A DNA stretch of 64,000 nucleotides from Plantago ovata (lineage: Eukaryota > Streptophyta > Magnoliopsida > Lamiales > Plantaginaceae). Both the position numbers and the translations under genes were made by a program. Shown piece after piece: positions 20,590 through 32,499 of the stretch (position 1 is the first letter of the stretch; each line of letters starts with the position of its first letter). The DNA lies in the NCBI GenBank assembly GCA_028274465.1, contig CM051457.1:69848496-69912495 (forward strand), in the 5' to 3' direction. The notes under the pieces are model-generated. The model saw only the letters and a program-made list of their open reading frames with translations, did not search any database and had not been told where the DNA came from.

Positions 20590-20945
20590 GATTCCCGTAT
20601 CAGTAATTCTTTTGTACTTGAGATATCCTTTGGTAAAATCTGAGAAATGAGTTTTGCTCTTTTTTCTGAGTTCCCGTCTCAGAATATTCCCTTGATACTT
20701 GAATACCTGTTTCAGTATCTTTGATTGTCTGAATGCCTGTTTCAGCAATCCTTAAGGTTCTTCTCTTACTGAGTGCCTGTCTCAGCAAGTGATCAAGTTT
20801 CCTAACAAATACCCGTTTTGAAGGAATTACTTGCTGAATGCCTGTTTCAGCAAGCAACATGTGTGACTTATCATTTCTTAGAAGAATTAGTAAGGAGCTT
20901 TTTTAAGTAGATACTTTGGCTTGCTGAATACCTGTTTCAGCATTC
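20590..20945 (-). repeat. Array of short palindromes (TTGCTGAA...TTCAGCAA type) after pol
   Basis: About seven units of the form CTGAATGCCTGTTTCAG occur in roughly 300 bp. The clearest, 20831-20853, has perfect 8-bp arms TTGCTGAA/TTCAGCAA around a 7-nt loop. The array sits between the pol stop and the ORF3 TATA box and recurs at 29860-30150. The frames that cross it encode AETGIQ-like repeats and are probably not real genes. Confidence 0.7.
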
Positions 20946-22726
20946 TGCCAATGTATTCTTTATTTGAGGTAGTTCAATCAATCCAAGGTTATACCTTAGC
21001 ATTGCGAACCTATTATCTGGTAGGGGCTTGGTAAAGATGTCAGCAAGCTGATCATCAGTGCCTACTTTCACAACCTCAATATCTCCTTTTTTCACATGAT
21101 CTCTAATGAAATGATGTCTAATATCAATGTGCTTAGTCCTTGAGTGAAACTTAGGATTTTGCGTGATTGCAATAGCACTTGTATTATCACAAAAGATTGG
21201 TGTTTTCTTTGCAGAAATACCATAATCTCTTAATTGTTGCTGAATCCATAGGATTTGAGCTGTGCAACAACCAGCTGCAATGTATTCAGATTCAGTGGAT
21301 GAATTGGCAACACAGGTTTGCTTCTTGCTGAACCATGATATTAATCTAGTACCCAAAAACTGACAAGTTCCAGAGGTACTTTTTCTATCAAGAGTTGATC
21401 CTCCATGATCAGCATCAGAATAACCAACCAATTCAAGTCCAGAATCTTTAGGATACCATAATCCAACATTGACTGTACCTTTGACATATTTCAGTATCTT
21501 GATTGCCTTTTTGTAGTGTGATTCTCTTGGATCAGATTGGAATCTTGCACACACACAAACAGCATACTGAATGTCAGGTCTACTTGCTGTTAAATACAAC
21601 AAGGAACCAATGAGCTTCCTATACTTGTGTTCTTCAACACTTTTATCTTCTTTAGTATAGCCCAATTTGGTACCAACACTCATAGGGATCTTTTCAGGTT
21701 TCTCATCCTCTTTGATCCTAAACTTTATGAGCATTTTCTTTCGCATACTTTGCTTGATTTATGAATATTCCATCTTTGAGTTGCTTGACTTGCAATCCTA
21801 GGAAATAATTCAATTTTCCCATCATACTCATTTCAAACTTATTTGTCATGAGTTTGGCAAAAATCACAAAGTTGCTTGTCCTTAGATCCAAAAATTATGT
21901 CATCCACATAAATTTGAACTAAGAGTATTTTACCATCATGGTTCATGGTAAATAAGTTTTGTCAACTTCACCTTTCTTGAAACCATTTTCCAGCAAGAAC
22001 TTAGCCAAGGTATCATACCATGCTCTTGGTGCTTGCTTTAGACCATATACAGCTTCTGAAGCTTGTATACCATCTTGATTTCTGAGGGAAGTTCAAAGCC
22101 AGGGGTTGTTCTAGGTAGACTTCTTCAGCAAGTTCACCATTCAAGAATGCACTTTAACATCCATTGGTAAACATGAAGTCATTGTGAGCAGCAAAGGCCA
22201 AGAAAAGCCTAATTGCATCCAATCTTGCAACTGGTGCATAAGACTCATCATAGTCCAATCCTTCAGTCTGACAGTAACCTTGAGCAACTAAACGTGCTTT
22301 ATTTCTTGTTACTTCACCAGACTCACTACAGCTTGTTTCTGAACACCCACTTTGTACCAATAGCTTTCTTGTCTTCAGCAAGTGGCACAAGTTTCCAGAC
22401 TTTGTTTCTTTCAAATTGATCCAGTTCTTCTTGCATTGCCTTATCCATTCAGAATGCTTTTAAGCTTCTTCTATGGTTTTAGGTTCAATTTCTGAAACAA
22501 AGCAAGAGAACAATGATTCTACTTCTACGACAGTTGCTTCTTCAGCAAGTCCTGAGTAGCTTTGGATCTAGTCACTTGGCGTTTATTATATCGCCAATCA
22601 TATCCGTAGAGGGATGATCTCTAATCCATTTATTAACAGGTTTTTCTGCTTGTTGGATCAGGATATGTTTGCTCATCAGCATGTGACTCTTCAGTATGTA
22701 CTTGTTCAGTACTACTGGAATTTTGG
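20937..22726 (-). pseudogene. Sirevirus RT-RNase H, second (left) copy, truncated at the gap
   Basis: It is nearly identical to the intact frame at 30160-31809, but split by several one- or two-base deletions (for example near 21735, 21870, 21960, 22070, 22150 and 22340), leaving open pieces 20937-21746 and 22154-22414. The RNase H motifs [16 protein letters not shown] and CDNTSAI are intact. Damage increases toward the N gap at 22727, which points to poor consensus sequence at a contig end. Confidence 0.75.
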
Positions 22727-22826
22727 NNNNNNNNNNNNNNNNNNNNNNNNNNNNNNNNNNNNNNNNNNNNNNNNNNNNNNNNNNNNNNNNNNNNNNNNNN
22801 NNNNNNNNNNNNNNNNNNNNNNNNNN
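22727..22826. other. Assembly gap (100 N)
   Basis: A run of exactly 100 N, the usual placeholder for a gap of unknown size. Sequence to the left (13535-22726) and right (22827-31930) of it is the same 9.1-9.2 kb. Confidence 0.98.
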
Positions 22827-23775
22827 TAAGAAACAAAAAATTTGAATACTTGCAGTAAACAAGTTTGATTGTTTCTGTGTCAAGACTTGTTCTTGTTAAA
22901 AGAAAGAAAGAACACTTAACTAATTTCTTAGTCGTGTAAATTCTACTTCTTCACAAGTAGCTTTCTCAAGCTTTAGTCTTGGAACGGATCAATGGCAGTA
23001 TAGAGTTTGAAGGTATGTGAGTTTAAGCACAAGTGAGAGTTTGATCACGTTGTTGACACACTTCAACTCTTTGCCGGATGACCTCTATTTATAGTGAAAA
23101 TAAGGAGCCGTTTGAATTTTAAATTCCAAGGCTTTTGATCCTTAAGATGTCACTATCTTGCTTTTGTACTTTCAGCAGCGTCCTTGTTTGTCTTCTAGTC
23201 TTCATGTCCTTCGCGTGTAGCTTTGCATTTAATGCTTATTTGAATAGAATTCAAACAGTAACATTGGAGCGCAAATGTAGTACTTTCAGCAAGAGGGTCA
23301 CATATGTTCCATCAGCAAGTGGTCAGTCTCAGTTTCAGCAAGCACAACCTACTCTGTCTTTCAGATTTTCACTTATGCAATGCTGTTGCTGAAGTTTCCA
23401 CTTTCTGAGCAACATGTGCCTTTGTAGATACCAGTCTTCAGAAATCTTCTAGTCTTCAGATCTTCGAATTCTTCAAGTCTTCAGATCTTCAATAATCTTC
23501 AAGATTCTGAGCGGTTCTAAATGCTTCAATAGTTTGTTTGTAAAAACAAGTACATCGTCAGCAAATGCTTCAATAGGTTATTTTCTTTTCAGAAAAAAAG
23601 ATACATCATAAGCGGTAAAAACCAAACCTATACACCTAATCTAAGTCTTCAGCAAACGTTCCTCTTTTACAATGTCCTTAAAATTCTAATTCCTATGGAC
23701 CTTAAAGTACTAGTTACTGGACTTTCCTTAATTTAGCATGGTTAATTGCTCATCAAAATTACAAGTTTCCTAACA
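22827..23775 (-). repeat. Partial Sirevirus LTR starting at the gap
   Basis: It matches 13535-14496 and 36830-37787 but begins at the edge of the second 235-bp unit. It shows small deletions (for example in aaacaaaaaattt) not seen in the two outer LTRs. Confidence 0.85.
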
Positions 23776-23793
23776 AATTTCCCCTTTTTGATG
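23776..23793 (-). other. Polypurine tract before the partial LTR
   Basis: On the - strand catcaaaaaggggaaatt precedes TGTTAGG. It equals the tract of the + strand element at 7987-8002. Confidence 0.75.
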
Positions 23794-24037
23794 TTAGCAA
23801 TCCATGGCTAAATTAATTGTTACCCTTTTAGAGGTTTCTGATGTTGAATAAATCAGTTGATTAATGCAAGCATACTTGAATAATTAAACAGTAAGCATAA
23901 GTAAATTGCATAATCAAAAACCAATAAGAGTCAAAAGCTTCATTGCTGATAGTTATCTTTCAGAAGTTTACAAGAAGTAGCAGAGATAACTTAAACAGAA
24001 TCAGCAAACAAAACTTTAACAAAAACTATTACAGAGA

Positions 24038-26990
24038 TTAAGCTCTTCCAGAAGATTTCTCAAAATCTCTCTTACACTTTCAGCAAGTGCAGTAAATTCA
24101 ACACAGTCCTTTTCGTAGTTTTCCAGAAGCCTACGGACTTGTAGTTGAAGAATTCTTGCATTTTGCAGGCAGTATGATGATGCTTTTCAGCATTCATTTC
24201 CATGTAATTAGTTACCCACAAATGCATGCCCCAATTGCTGGCATGGAGAAGCTGTGTATCTGAAATGCTTTTCGGATGAATCTTTCTTAGCCAGAGAAGA
24301 TCTTCTTCTTGATCCTTAGCAGTGAGATAGAAGTACTCATAAGGAATCAATCCAAGTCTCTTCTTTGTTTTCTTTGTTACTGGGTCAGAGTAGTAAGCAA
24401 TGCCAGGTGGTTTGATCAGATTTGGTTCTTGTCTATAAGTTTACCAATGGCAATTCTTCTTACTGAGACCTCAAGATTCAACCATCTCCCAGCAATATTT
24501 CTTGGGAGGGATTCTTCCCTTTGTTTCTTTGTACCTTGAGTTCAATCCATTTGAACATTTGATTCAATATGGCTGTAGGAAAGAACTCATTCACCAGCAA
24601 GTCTTCCAGCTTTAAGATCCAGCAACCATGAATGTTTCTGATTACATTCTGAGTGGTTTCATCATTGCTGGTCTTTGTGTATTCGATGCCGGAGCCAATA
24701 GCCAATGCTGGCCAGCCTCTTTTCTTCCTGTCTTTGCCTTCTTCTTCTTGATTAGCATTGTCTTGATCTCTTGCTGAAGAGTCAACGAGAAATGCTTTGA
24801 GTGGCCAGACGGAGTCAAGGCTGTTAAGGTCTAGCTCTTATGGCTTGAGCTATTGTTTGATTGTCATCATCTTCATTCATTCAGATTTGATGACTTTCAG
24901 TATGGCAAAAATCTTGAGTTTCAGCAGCGGTTTTTCTTTTTTGGTACTTGCTGAATTCAACTCAGATTCTGCTTGCCTTTTAGAACTTTGCTCTTTTTCA
25001 GCAAGCGGTTCTATGGGCAGTGGCTCATCAACAGCAGGAGGGGTTTGGTTTCTTTTTTGGTACTTTCTTTTCCCCTTAGACATGGATTGCAACATCGGAG
25101 TGATGTGCAGAGAATAGAACTCATTGCAATTTTCAGCAAGAGTGCTTAAACTGTTATACTTCATGATGATTTGTTGCTGATCAGAAGTCATTTTTGACAA
25201 CTCTTTTTGAATGCTCATCATGTCTCTTCATGTCTTTCTCTGTTGCGGCCTTCTCATCCATGAAAGTCTGAGCCTTCACGAGAGCGGTCTTTGCTAGCTT
25301 GAGGGCTTGACTTACATCTTTCATAGCTCTTGTGATAAAGACTGATGTCTTTTCTGAGCTATTGTCAAAGTAGTAGTGCGTCTCAGCACTGTAGCCAATA
25401 TTTTTCCAAATCAAGTGGCTCTCAGCAAGCAATGCCTCATCTTCAGCTTTGCAGGCATCATGGACTTCTTTAGTGCCAAAATTCTAGGAGTAAACTCCTC
25501 AACTCTTGGGAACGGCACTAGATGTGGTGTCAAGGAATGAACTTTTAGTTCTGAAGCAAACTGATCATCCTTTATCAGCAATTCTCCTCTTAGACCATCG
25601 TCTAAATCATTTATGTAATCAGGAGGAGGGATTTGAACACTTTTGGGTCTCTTTTGGATTGTTCATCCTCATTTTCTGATAAGTAGTCGTCATCCTCAGA
25701 TTCATCAAGTTCAGCAACCTTGGAACCTAAGTCAGCAGCTTCACTTCCTTTTTGTTGAGTGGTTGCTGATGGCAACGCTTCAGACTCAACAACTGGAGTT
25801 TCACCAGTAGTTAGTTTTAATTGAGTAGTTGCTGAAGGCAACGTTTGAGACTCAATGACTGGAGTTTCGCCAGTAGTTAGTTTTAATTGAGTTTGGGACT
25901 CAATTACTGGGTTTCGCCAGTAGAAATTGCAGGGCGGGGACTTCCTTTGATCTTACTCCTGAAGATGACCAATTTCTAGATCCTGCGTATGCCTTGCATG
26001 ATCAAGAGACTGTTCTGTAGAGCGCGTTGGTAATCTTCATCTTGTTCATCATCATCATCAAGGTTTTCTTCAGTAACCTTGGCATCAGAAACTGGATTTT
26101 GCCATTTTCAAGGCAGCCCTTTTTCTGGCATATTCCTCTTCAGTATCAGCACCTTGCACAGGTGCTGATTTTCAGCAGCAGCAGGAGGAGGTTGAGATTC
26201 TGCTGAGGTTGTTGTTGTGTTCAGCTTGCTGATTTTCTTGGGGAGTATTTCAGCAACTGTTAATTCAACCTCCAGCATCAGGACTTGGACCTTGATTGTC
26301 ATCATCATCGTCTTTCTTGTCCTTGGAATCTTTCCCTTCATATCACTTGGATCAGTGGGAAGTTCTCATCTTCTCCTCTTCATCATCATCGGTCAGAATT
26401 ACTAGCTCAACGTGCTTGTATAAAGCAACACTTGTCACTTCCTCTTCCTCATTGATTTTGTGGGGATCACCCCCACAGGTACAATGAACCTTTGAGCATC
26501 ACAGCTTGTTCAGCTGGAGAGGCACTCTTGAATTTTGCCTTCATATTCTCTCTGATTTGAGCAATCAGATTCGAGCTCATTTGCTGAGAATATGTCATTT
26601 CTTCAGGGAGGATGGAGTGGACAAATGTTCGAGCTTCAGCAGAGAAGATCTCTTTTTCTCGTTTGAAGATGAAGATGGAGATTAGAGAAGTCCATTCGCC
26701 TATATCTTTGCCAGTTGCTGACGGACTTAGCAACTTGTGACAAAGTTCGTTCTTTTGAAGTTCAAGTACAATTCTCAGAACTTACTTGATGATCTTCAGT
26801 GATGATTACCACTTCAGTGGTCTCCTTTTGAGCCTGAAAAAGAACATTATTTAGATCAGGATGGTTTGGAAAATTGTTTTAGAGTTCAAGCTGAAACATG
26901 AATTACCTGCTGAGATTCAGCCAGCTCATGTTGTACAATTTCCATTCCTTGAGGAGCTTGAATAGCATCCTCCATTTGTTCATCCTGAAA
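24038..26990 (-). pseudogene. Sirevirus ORF3 C-terminal half, right copy, many indels
   Basis: It is collinear with 14760-17783 but carries many single-base losses, often in homopolymers. Open pieces include 24072-24350, 24478-24705, 24877-25221, 25181-25432, 25611-25841 and 26108-26341. It has three TGETPV repeats where the left copy has four; the last one also has an indel. The damage is of the type made by uncorrected long reads and is densest nearest the gap, while the sequence beyond 27.9 kb is clean. Confidence 0.75.
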
Positions 26991-27013
26991 TAAATTTTAG
27001 TTAGATACAAGTA

Positions 27014-27890
27014 CTAAGCTGTCAAACTTAGTTTTATACCAAAAACATTAACTACCTGCTGAGCAGGGAGTGTTGGTTCTGGTGCAGAGGCTTCAGCAAC
27101 CATCTGACTTGCATCTTGAGAAGTCTGTAGAGATAACATAATATTAGCAAAAGAATAAGTTTCAGAATTTGAAGTTTTACTAATGGTTGAATTAACTACC
27201 TGCTGAAGAAGGACAGGTTGTGGCTCAGTCCTTTCAGCATTAACAGTTTCTTCAGCTTCATGGACTATTTCTTCAACAGACTTCTTGTCTTGCTCTATTT
27301 GAGAAAGCTGTGCGGTTTCAGCAATCTCCCTTGTCTCTGAAATGACAAGTTGAGCAGAAGCACCTTGACCCTTGAGCTCACTGCTTGTCATGAAGACATC
27401 AATGGATTTGTTGGATGATTCTCCAATCTCCAACTCCATTTTTGGCTTATAGCTTCCAGTACAAGCTGGACTTTGTCAATTGATGTCTTGGGTGAACTTG
27501 GGCCAGTATTCTCAGCATCACGAGATGCGTCGTTGAATAGTGCTTCTTGTGTTTCAGCTACTTCTGGAACTAGAACCATTGCTGTCTCAGCAACTGGTCC
27601 TTCAGCAAGCGGGGTTTTCAGCAACTTGATGAGTTGCTTGTTCAACAACCATCTTTTCAGCAGCATCAGCAAGTGCCCGCTTTTGCAGATCAGCAGCAAT
27701 GTCACTTGCTGGTTCCATAGTTGGATCATCTAAATTATCTACAATGTAGATATCTGGGACTTGGGCAGGAATTTCATTTCCACTGCCTTGTGGTCTGTTC
27801 TCAGTAGAAGGATCAACGTGAGTCGATCATTGAAGGCTTCCGCAAACACTTCAATGTTGCTGACATAGGCTTCAGTAACCACCTTGTCAA
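27014..27890 (-). pseudogene. Sirevirus ORF3 middle segment, right copy
   Basis: It matches 17805-18713 with a few indels (near 27448, 27616, 27676 and 27817) that split it into 27014-27439 and 27388-27729. The candidate intron borders CAGCAG|GTAGTTAA are conserved (near 27053 and 27200). Confidence 0.7.
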
Positions 27891-27893
27891 CAT

Positions 27894-29250
27894 CTACTGG
27901 CAAATGCGTTTCAGCATTTGTCTGGGAATTGTCTGAGAGGTCTTGGACAGCAGGAACTGACTTGCGAGCCAGTGTTTTCTTCCTTGTGTTTCCGGTCCTT
28001 TTCCTCTTAGGTACGGGGTTTGCTGATGACGCTGCAGTCTGAGTGTCATCATCAGCTTTCCTCTTTTTCTTGTTAGATTTCTCCAGTTTCCCAGAGGCAT
28101 CAATAGTTGCATTTTCAGCAACGGCTGTTGTACCCGTACCTTGTTGATTTTATTTTCATTTGTGTTACCACCACCAACAACAGTTTCATCTCTAAGTTGC
28201 TGAGTGGTAACATCTGCATCTGTTGTATACCTTTCTTGCTGGCTTGTGCTGACAACATTTGCAGTTGTTGTCTTCTTTGATTTTTCTAGTTTCTTGCCAG
28301 CAATCTTAGGTACATTCTGCTTGTAGAATGATCTTCCCACATTGCATACAAACTTCTTGATTGGCAATGGGTTTCTCAGCTGAATCCTGAAATGTTCAAG
28401 GATGTAGCATATCTTGATTCCATACATAACTGGAAAGGAAGGTGAGACCTTGTTGTCTTCTACCTTTACCTTAAACTTAGTAACACAATCAACAAGCCTG
28501 TTGAAAATGTACTTAGCCCAGTTAAGTTCTGTTTTATTCTCATGGATATGCATCAGCAGCGGCCATCTTCTCAGGCCTACTTGGTCAATTCCTCCAACTT
28601 GGGAGTCAAGTACTTTTATCAGTAGCAGAGCTACTAGACCAAGTGAATGGCAGAGATGCTTTCTCTTAACGTGCTTTGTCCAAGTCACGGGAGCAATCTC
28701 GCCTTTCTTCATTTTCTCATTTCTGACGTCACTGTAGAAAGCTTCAATTTCTTCGTCAGTGGCAGTGACGTCATCTTCAGTTCCAGTGGTTGGAATGTGA
28801 AAAATTTCCGCTAAATGAGTCCATTTCAGGACGATTTGCGTGTTCTGAACTGTAGTAAAGATCACTTTTTCAGTGACTCCTTTACTATCAGTAAGGGACT
28901 GGATTTCTGCATTATTGTAGAATTCCATAGTATCAATCATGCTCACTTGCTTAGTGCGAGCAGATATGAAGTGCATGAGGCCTTGCTGCTTGATAAACTC
29001 AAGCGCCTCTTCATTCTCGTCATCGAGTTCTTGTTCATAGAAGTACCTAATGTACTTCTCTTTTGCAAAACCTCCCCATTGCATCAACATCTCACACTTT
29101 GCAGTGTCAAGATATGTCGGAGGCATAGTCGTTTTTCAACACAACTTTCGTTGTGTTTGTAGCTGGAGTAGTCACCGGAGCAGTGCGTGTTTCAGCACTG
29201 TCAACCTTTGATGACTTTGAGGACTTGGAAGACTGTCTCTTGGGAGCCAT
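27894..29250 (-). CDS. Sirevirus ORF3 N-terminal segment, right copy
   Basis: It is open from 29126 to 27894 (410 codons). The natural start is probably the ATG at 29250 (MAPKRQSSKSSK), 137 bp below a TATA box, with one extra T in a five-T run at 29132-29136 breaking the frame. The left copy lacks this error but has a different one at the same place. The domain pattern is that of plant retroelement env-position proteins: KWTHLAEIFHIP, RKHLCHSLGLVALLLIKVLD, NWAKYIFNRLVDC, FPVMYGIKICYILEHF. About 880 bases (27.9-28.75 kb) appear identical to the left copy at a constant offset of 9190. No signal peptide is seen; function unknown. Confidence 0.7.
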
Positions 29251-29386
29251 TTCTTTTTATAGAGCAGAAAAATGTGTACGAAAAGAGATAGTTTGCTTTT
29301 TGACCGGAGGTACAGTAGATTCAGGCTAAAATTTGCAGAGAAAGGAAATGTGAGTTAAAGAACTTTGTCATTTCTCTAACTCCTTC

Positions 29387-29395
29387 TTTATATAG
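29387..29395 (-). promoter_or_regulatory. TATA box upstream of ORF3 (right copy)
   Basis: TATATAAAG on the - strand, 137 bp before the ORF3 ATG at 29250. Confidence 0.5.
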
Positions 29396-29859
29396 TGTCT
29401 CTGGTGTGTGAGAAACTCAATCGATTTGAGCTCTCAGCAAGGGTAAAACAGAGAAACACAGGCGTTAGTGGGGCCTTTGCATTAAATGCGTAGTGGCCCA
29501 CTAACTTGAAACCGTCAGAGCACTCTCTCTCTTTGTTTTATTAACTGTTAGATTAGTAACTCCTTTTAATCAATGGCCACGATTGAATTTCATGTCATGA
29601 TTATTACGAGTTTATCTGTGCCCGATTAACCTCACAAATTGATTTTATCGAGTTTTAAGGGATTAGATTGCTTGATGTAATAGACAAGAATCTTTTCAGC
29701 GAGTTTGAATTATCATCCTAGATACTTGCTGAATGTTCCCCCTTACTTAGATATCTCGTATTTTCTTAAGTTTAAAAAATATTTCTGATTTCCCGTATCA
29801 GTAAATTCTTTTGTACTTGAGATATCCTTTGGTAAAATCTTAGGAATGAGTTTTGCTCT

Positions 29860-30150
29860 TTTTCTGAGTTCCTGTCTCAGAATATTCCCTTGATACTTGA
29901 ATACCTGTTTCAGTATCTTTGATTGTCTGAATGCCTGTTTCTGCAATCCTTAAGGTCTTTCTCTTACTGAGTGCCTGTCTCAGCAAGTGATCAAGTTTCC
30001 TAACAAATACCCGTTTTGAAGGAATTACTTGCTGAATGCCTGTTTCAGCAAACATGTAGTGACTTGTCATTTCTTAGGAGAAATTAGTAGATGGAGCTTT
30101 TAAGTAAGAATACTTTGGCTTGCTGAATACCTGTTTCAGCATTCTGCCAA
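29860..30150 (-). repeat. Palindrome array between pol and ORF3 (right copy)
   Basis: The same CTGAATGCCTGTTTCAG-type units as at 20590-20945. The perfect 8-bp-arm unit lies at 30029-30051. Confidence 0.7.
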
Positions 30151-30159
30151 ATATATTCT

Positions 30160-31809
30160 TTATTGAGGTAGTTCAATCAATCCAAGGTTATACCTTAGCA
30201 TTGCGAACCTATTATCTGGTAGGGGATTTGTAAAGATGTCAGCAAGCTGATCACCAGTGCCTACTTTCACAACCTCAATATCTCCTTTTTCTACATGATC
30301 TCTTATGAAATGATGTCTAATATCAATGTGCTTAGTCCTTGAGTGGAACTTAGGATTTTGCGTGATTGCAATAGCACTTGTATTATCACAAAAGATTGGT
30401 GTTTTCTTTGCAGAAATACCATAATCTCTTAATTGTTGCTGAATCCATAGGATTTGAGCTGTGCAACAACCAGCTGCAATGTATTCAGATTCAGTGGATG
30501 AATTGGCAACACAGGTTTGCTTCTTGCTGAACCATGATATTAATCTAGTACCCAAAAACTGACAAGTTCCAGAGGTACTTTTTCTATCAAGAGTTGATCC
30601 TCCATGATCAGCATCAGAATAACCCACCAATTCAAGTCCAGAATCTTTAGGATACCATAATCCAACATTGACTGTACCTTTGACATATTTCAGTATCTTG
30701 ATTGCCTTTTTGTAGTGTGATTCTCTTGGATCAGATTGGAATCTTGCACACACACAAACAGCATACTGAATGTCAGGTCTACTTGCTGTTAAATACAACA
30801 AGGAACCAATGAGCTTCCTATACTTGTGTTCTTCAACACTTTTATCTTCCTTAGTATAGCCCAATTTGGTACCAACACTCATAGGGATCTTTTCAGGTTT
30901 CTCATCCTCTTTGATCCTAAACTTTATGAGCATTTCTATCGCATACTTTGCTTGATTTATGAATATTCCATCTTTGAGTTGCTTGACTTGCAATCCTAGG
31001 AAATAATTCAATTTTCCCGTCATACTCATTTCAAACTTATTTGTCATGAGTTTGGCAAAATCATCACAAAGTTGCTTGTCCTTAGATCCAAAAATTATGT
31101 CATCCACATAAATTTGAACTAAGAGTATTTTACCATCATGGTTCATGGTAAATAAATTTTTGTCAACTTCACCTTTCTTGAAACCATTTTCCAGCAAGAA
31201 CTTAGCCAAGGTATCATACCATGCTCTTGGTGCTTGCTTTAGACCATATACAGCTTTCTGAAGCTTGTATACCATCTTGATTTCTGAGGGAAGTTCAAAG
31301 CCAGGGGGTTGTTCTAGGTAGACTTCTTCAGCAAGTTCACCATTCAAGAATGCACTTTTAACATCCATTTGGTAAACGATGAAGTCATTGTGAGCAGCAA
31401 AGGCCAAGAAAAGCCTAATTGCATCCAATCTTGCAACTGGTGCATAAGACTCATCATAGTCCAGTCCTTCAGTCTGACAGTAACCTTGAGCAACTAAACG
31501 TGCTTTATTTGTTGTTACTTCACCAGACTCACTCAGCTTGTTTCTGAACACCCACTTTGTACCAATAGCTTTCTTGTCTTCAGCAAGTGGCACAAGTTTC
31601 CAGACTTTGTTTCTTTCAAATTGATCCAGTTCTTCTTGCATTGCCTTTATCCATTCAGAATGCTTTAAAGCTTCTTCTATGGTTTTAGGTTCAATTTCTG
31701 AAACAAAGCAAGAGAACAATGATTCTACTTCTACGACAATTGCTTCTTCAGCAAGTCCATGAGTAGCTTTGGATCTAGTCACTTGGCGTTTATTAATATC
31801 GCCAATCAT
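30160..31809 (-). CDS. Sirevirus pol: reverse transcriptase and RNase H
   Basis: This intact frame of 549 codons is the C-terminal part of copia pol, which copies element RNA into DNA in the virus-like particle. Residues 85-330 are the RVT_2 reverse transcriptase, with [13 protein letters not shown] (Asp149) and YVDDIIFG (Asp236/237). Residues 390-510 are copia RNase H, with [16 protein letters not shown] and CDNTSAI. The region before it (31834-32490) is in the same polyprotein but is cut off by a TAG just upstream of residue 1, where the left copy (near 22614) has a Trp codon. As assembled, RT would not be made from a full polyprotein. The stop is about 10 bp inside the AT-rich spacer before the palindrome array. 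Confidence 0.93.
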   Translation of the reverse strand: MIGDINKRQVTRSKATHGLAEEAIVVEVESLFSCFVSEIEPKTIEEALKHSEWIKAMQEELDQFERNKVWKLVPLAEDKKAIGTKWVFRNKLSESGEVTTNKARLVAQGYCQTEGLDYDESYAPVARLDAIRLFLAFAAHNDFIVYQMDVKSAFLNGELAEEVYLEQPPGFELPSEIKMVYKLQKAVYGLKQAPRAWYDTLAKFLLENGFKKGEVDKNLFTMNHDGKILLVQIYVDDIIFGSKDKQLCDDFAKLMTNKFEMSMTGKLNYFLGLQVKQLKDGIFINQAKYAIEMLIKFRIKEDEKPEKIPMSVGTKLGYTKEDKSVEEHKYRKLIGSLLYLTASRPDIQYAVCVCARFQSDPRESHYKKAIKILKYVKGTVNVGLWYPKDSGLELVGYSDADHGGSTLDRKSTSGTCQFLGTRLISWFSKKQTCVANSSTESEYIAAGCCTAQILWIQQQLRDYGISAKKTPIFCDNTSAIAITQNPKFHSRTKHIDIRHHFIRDHVEKGDIEVVKVGTGDQLADIFTNPLPDNRFAMLRYNLGLIELPQ

Positions 31810-31833
31810 ATCCGTAGAGGGATGATCTCTAAT

Positions 31834-32490
31834 CTATTTATTAATAGGTTTTCTGCTTGTTGGATCAGGATATGTTTGCTCATCAGCATGTGACTCTTCA
31901 GTATGTACTTGTTCAGTACTACTGGGAATTTGTGTCTCTGTTGAGAGTTGTTCATCAGCAACTGCTTGTTCAGCATTGCTTGATTGAGGTAGTTCATCAG
32001 CAGGCACTGGAGGTTGCGTAATTTCAGCAACTTCCGGAGCAACCGCGTCTTTTGCTGGAAATTCTTTGTCGTGAACTATATTTATCTTGTCATGACTAGG
32101 GGGAGGAGAGTCATTGTCAGAATCATCATTTAGTTCAATTGACTTGATTTGCTTAGCATTAGATTCAGTTCTTTGTTCATGTATGATTAACTTTTTCATA
32201 CATTCTGATATTTCTTCTTCAGCAGGTACTGCTTGTGACTTTTCGTAGAATACAACATGCACTGATTCTTCAATCTTTTGTGCCTTTTTGTTGTAAACTC
32301 TATAAGCTTTACTATGCAACGAGTAGCCGAGAAATATCGCTTCGTCTGCCTTTGGTTGAAATGTTCTTAGGTATTCTCTACCATTGTTAAGAACGAAACA
32401 CTTGCAACCAAATACTCTTAGATGAGTGATGTTAGGAGGTCTTCCAACAAACAATTCATAAGGAGTTTTGTTGTATTCCTTAGTAATCAA
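31834..32490 (-). CDS. Sirevirus pol: integrase C-terminal domain and linker
   Basis: 218 codons between the integrase core and RT. It opens with the copia integrase C-terminal pattern TPYELFVGRPPNITHLRVFGCKCFV and GYSLHSKAYRVYNKK (about residues 8-72), then an acidic, Pro/Glu-rich linker to RT. It is separated from the core upstream by a TAA codon where other elements encode Gln (CAA), and from RT downstream by a TAG. Both are single-base changes, so this is a recently inactivated polyprotein. Confidence 0.88.
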   Translation of the reverse strand: MITKEYNKTPYELFVGRPPNITHLRVFGCKCFVLNNGREYLRTFQPKADEAIFLGYSLHSKAYRVYNKKAQKIEESVHVVFYEKSQAVPAEEEISECMKKLIIHEQRTESNAKQIKSIELNDDSDNDSPPPSHDKINIVHDKEFPAKDAVAPEVAEITQPPVPADELPQSSNAEQAVADEQLSTETQIPSSTEQVHTEESHADEQTYPDPTSRKPINK

Positions 32491-32499
32491 ACATCTGTT

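Noticed and set aside
20600-20860. Small frames with AETGIQ repeats after pol
   Set aside because: They translate the palindrome array; differing indels in the two copies change them freely.
22572-22883. Frames running through the N gap
   Set aside because: They consist of unknown residues and join unrelated sequences.
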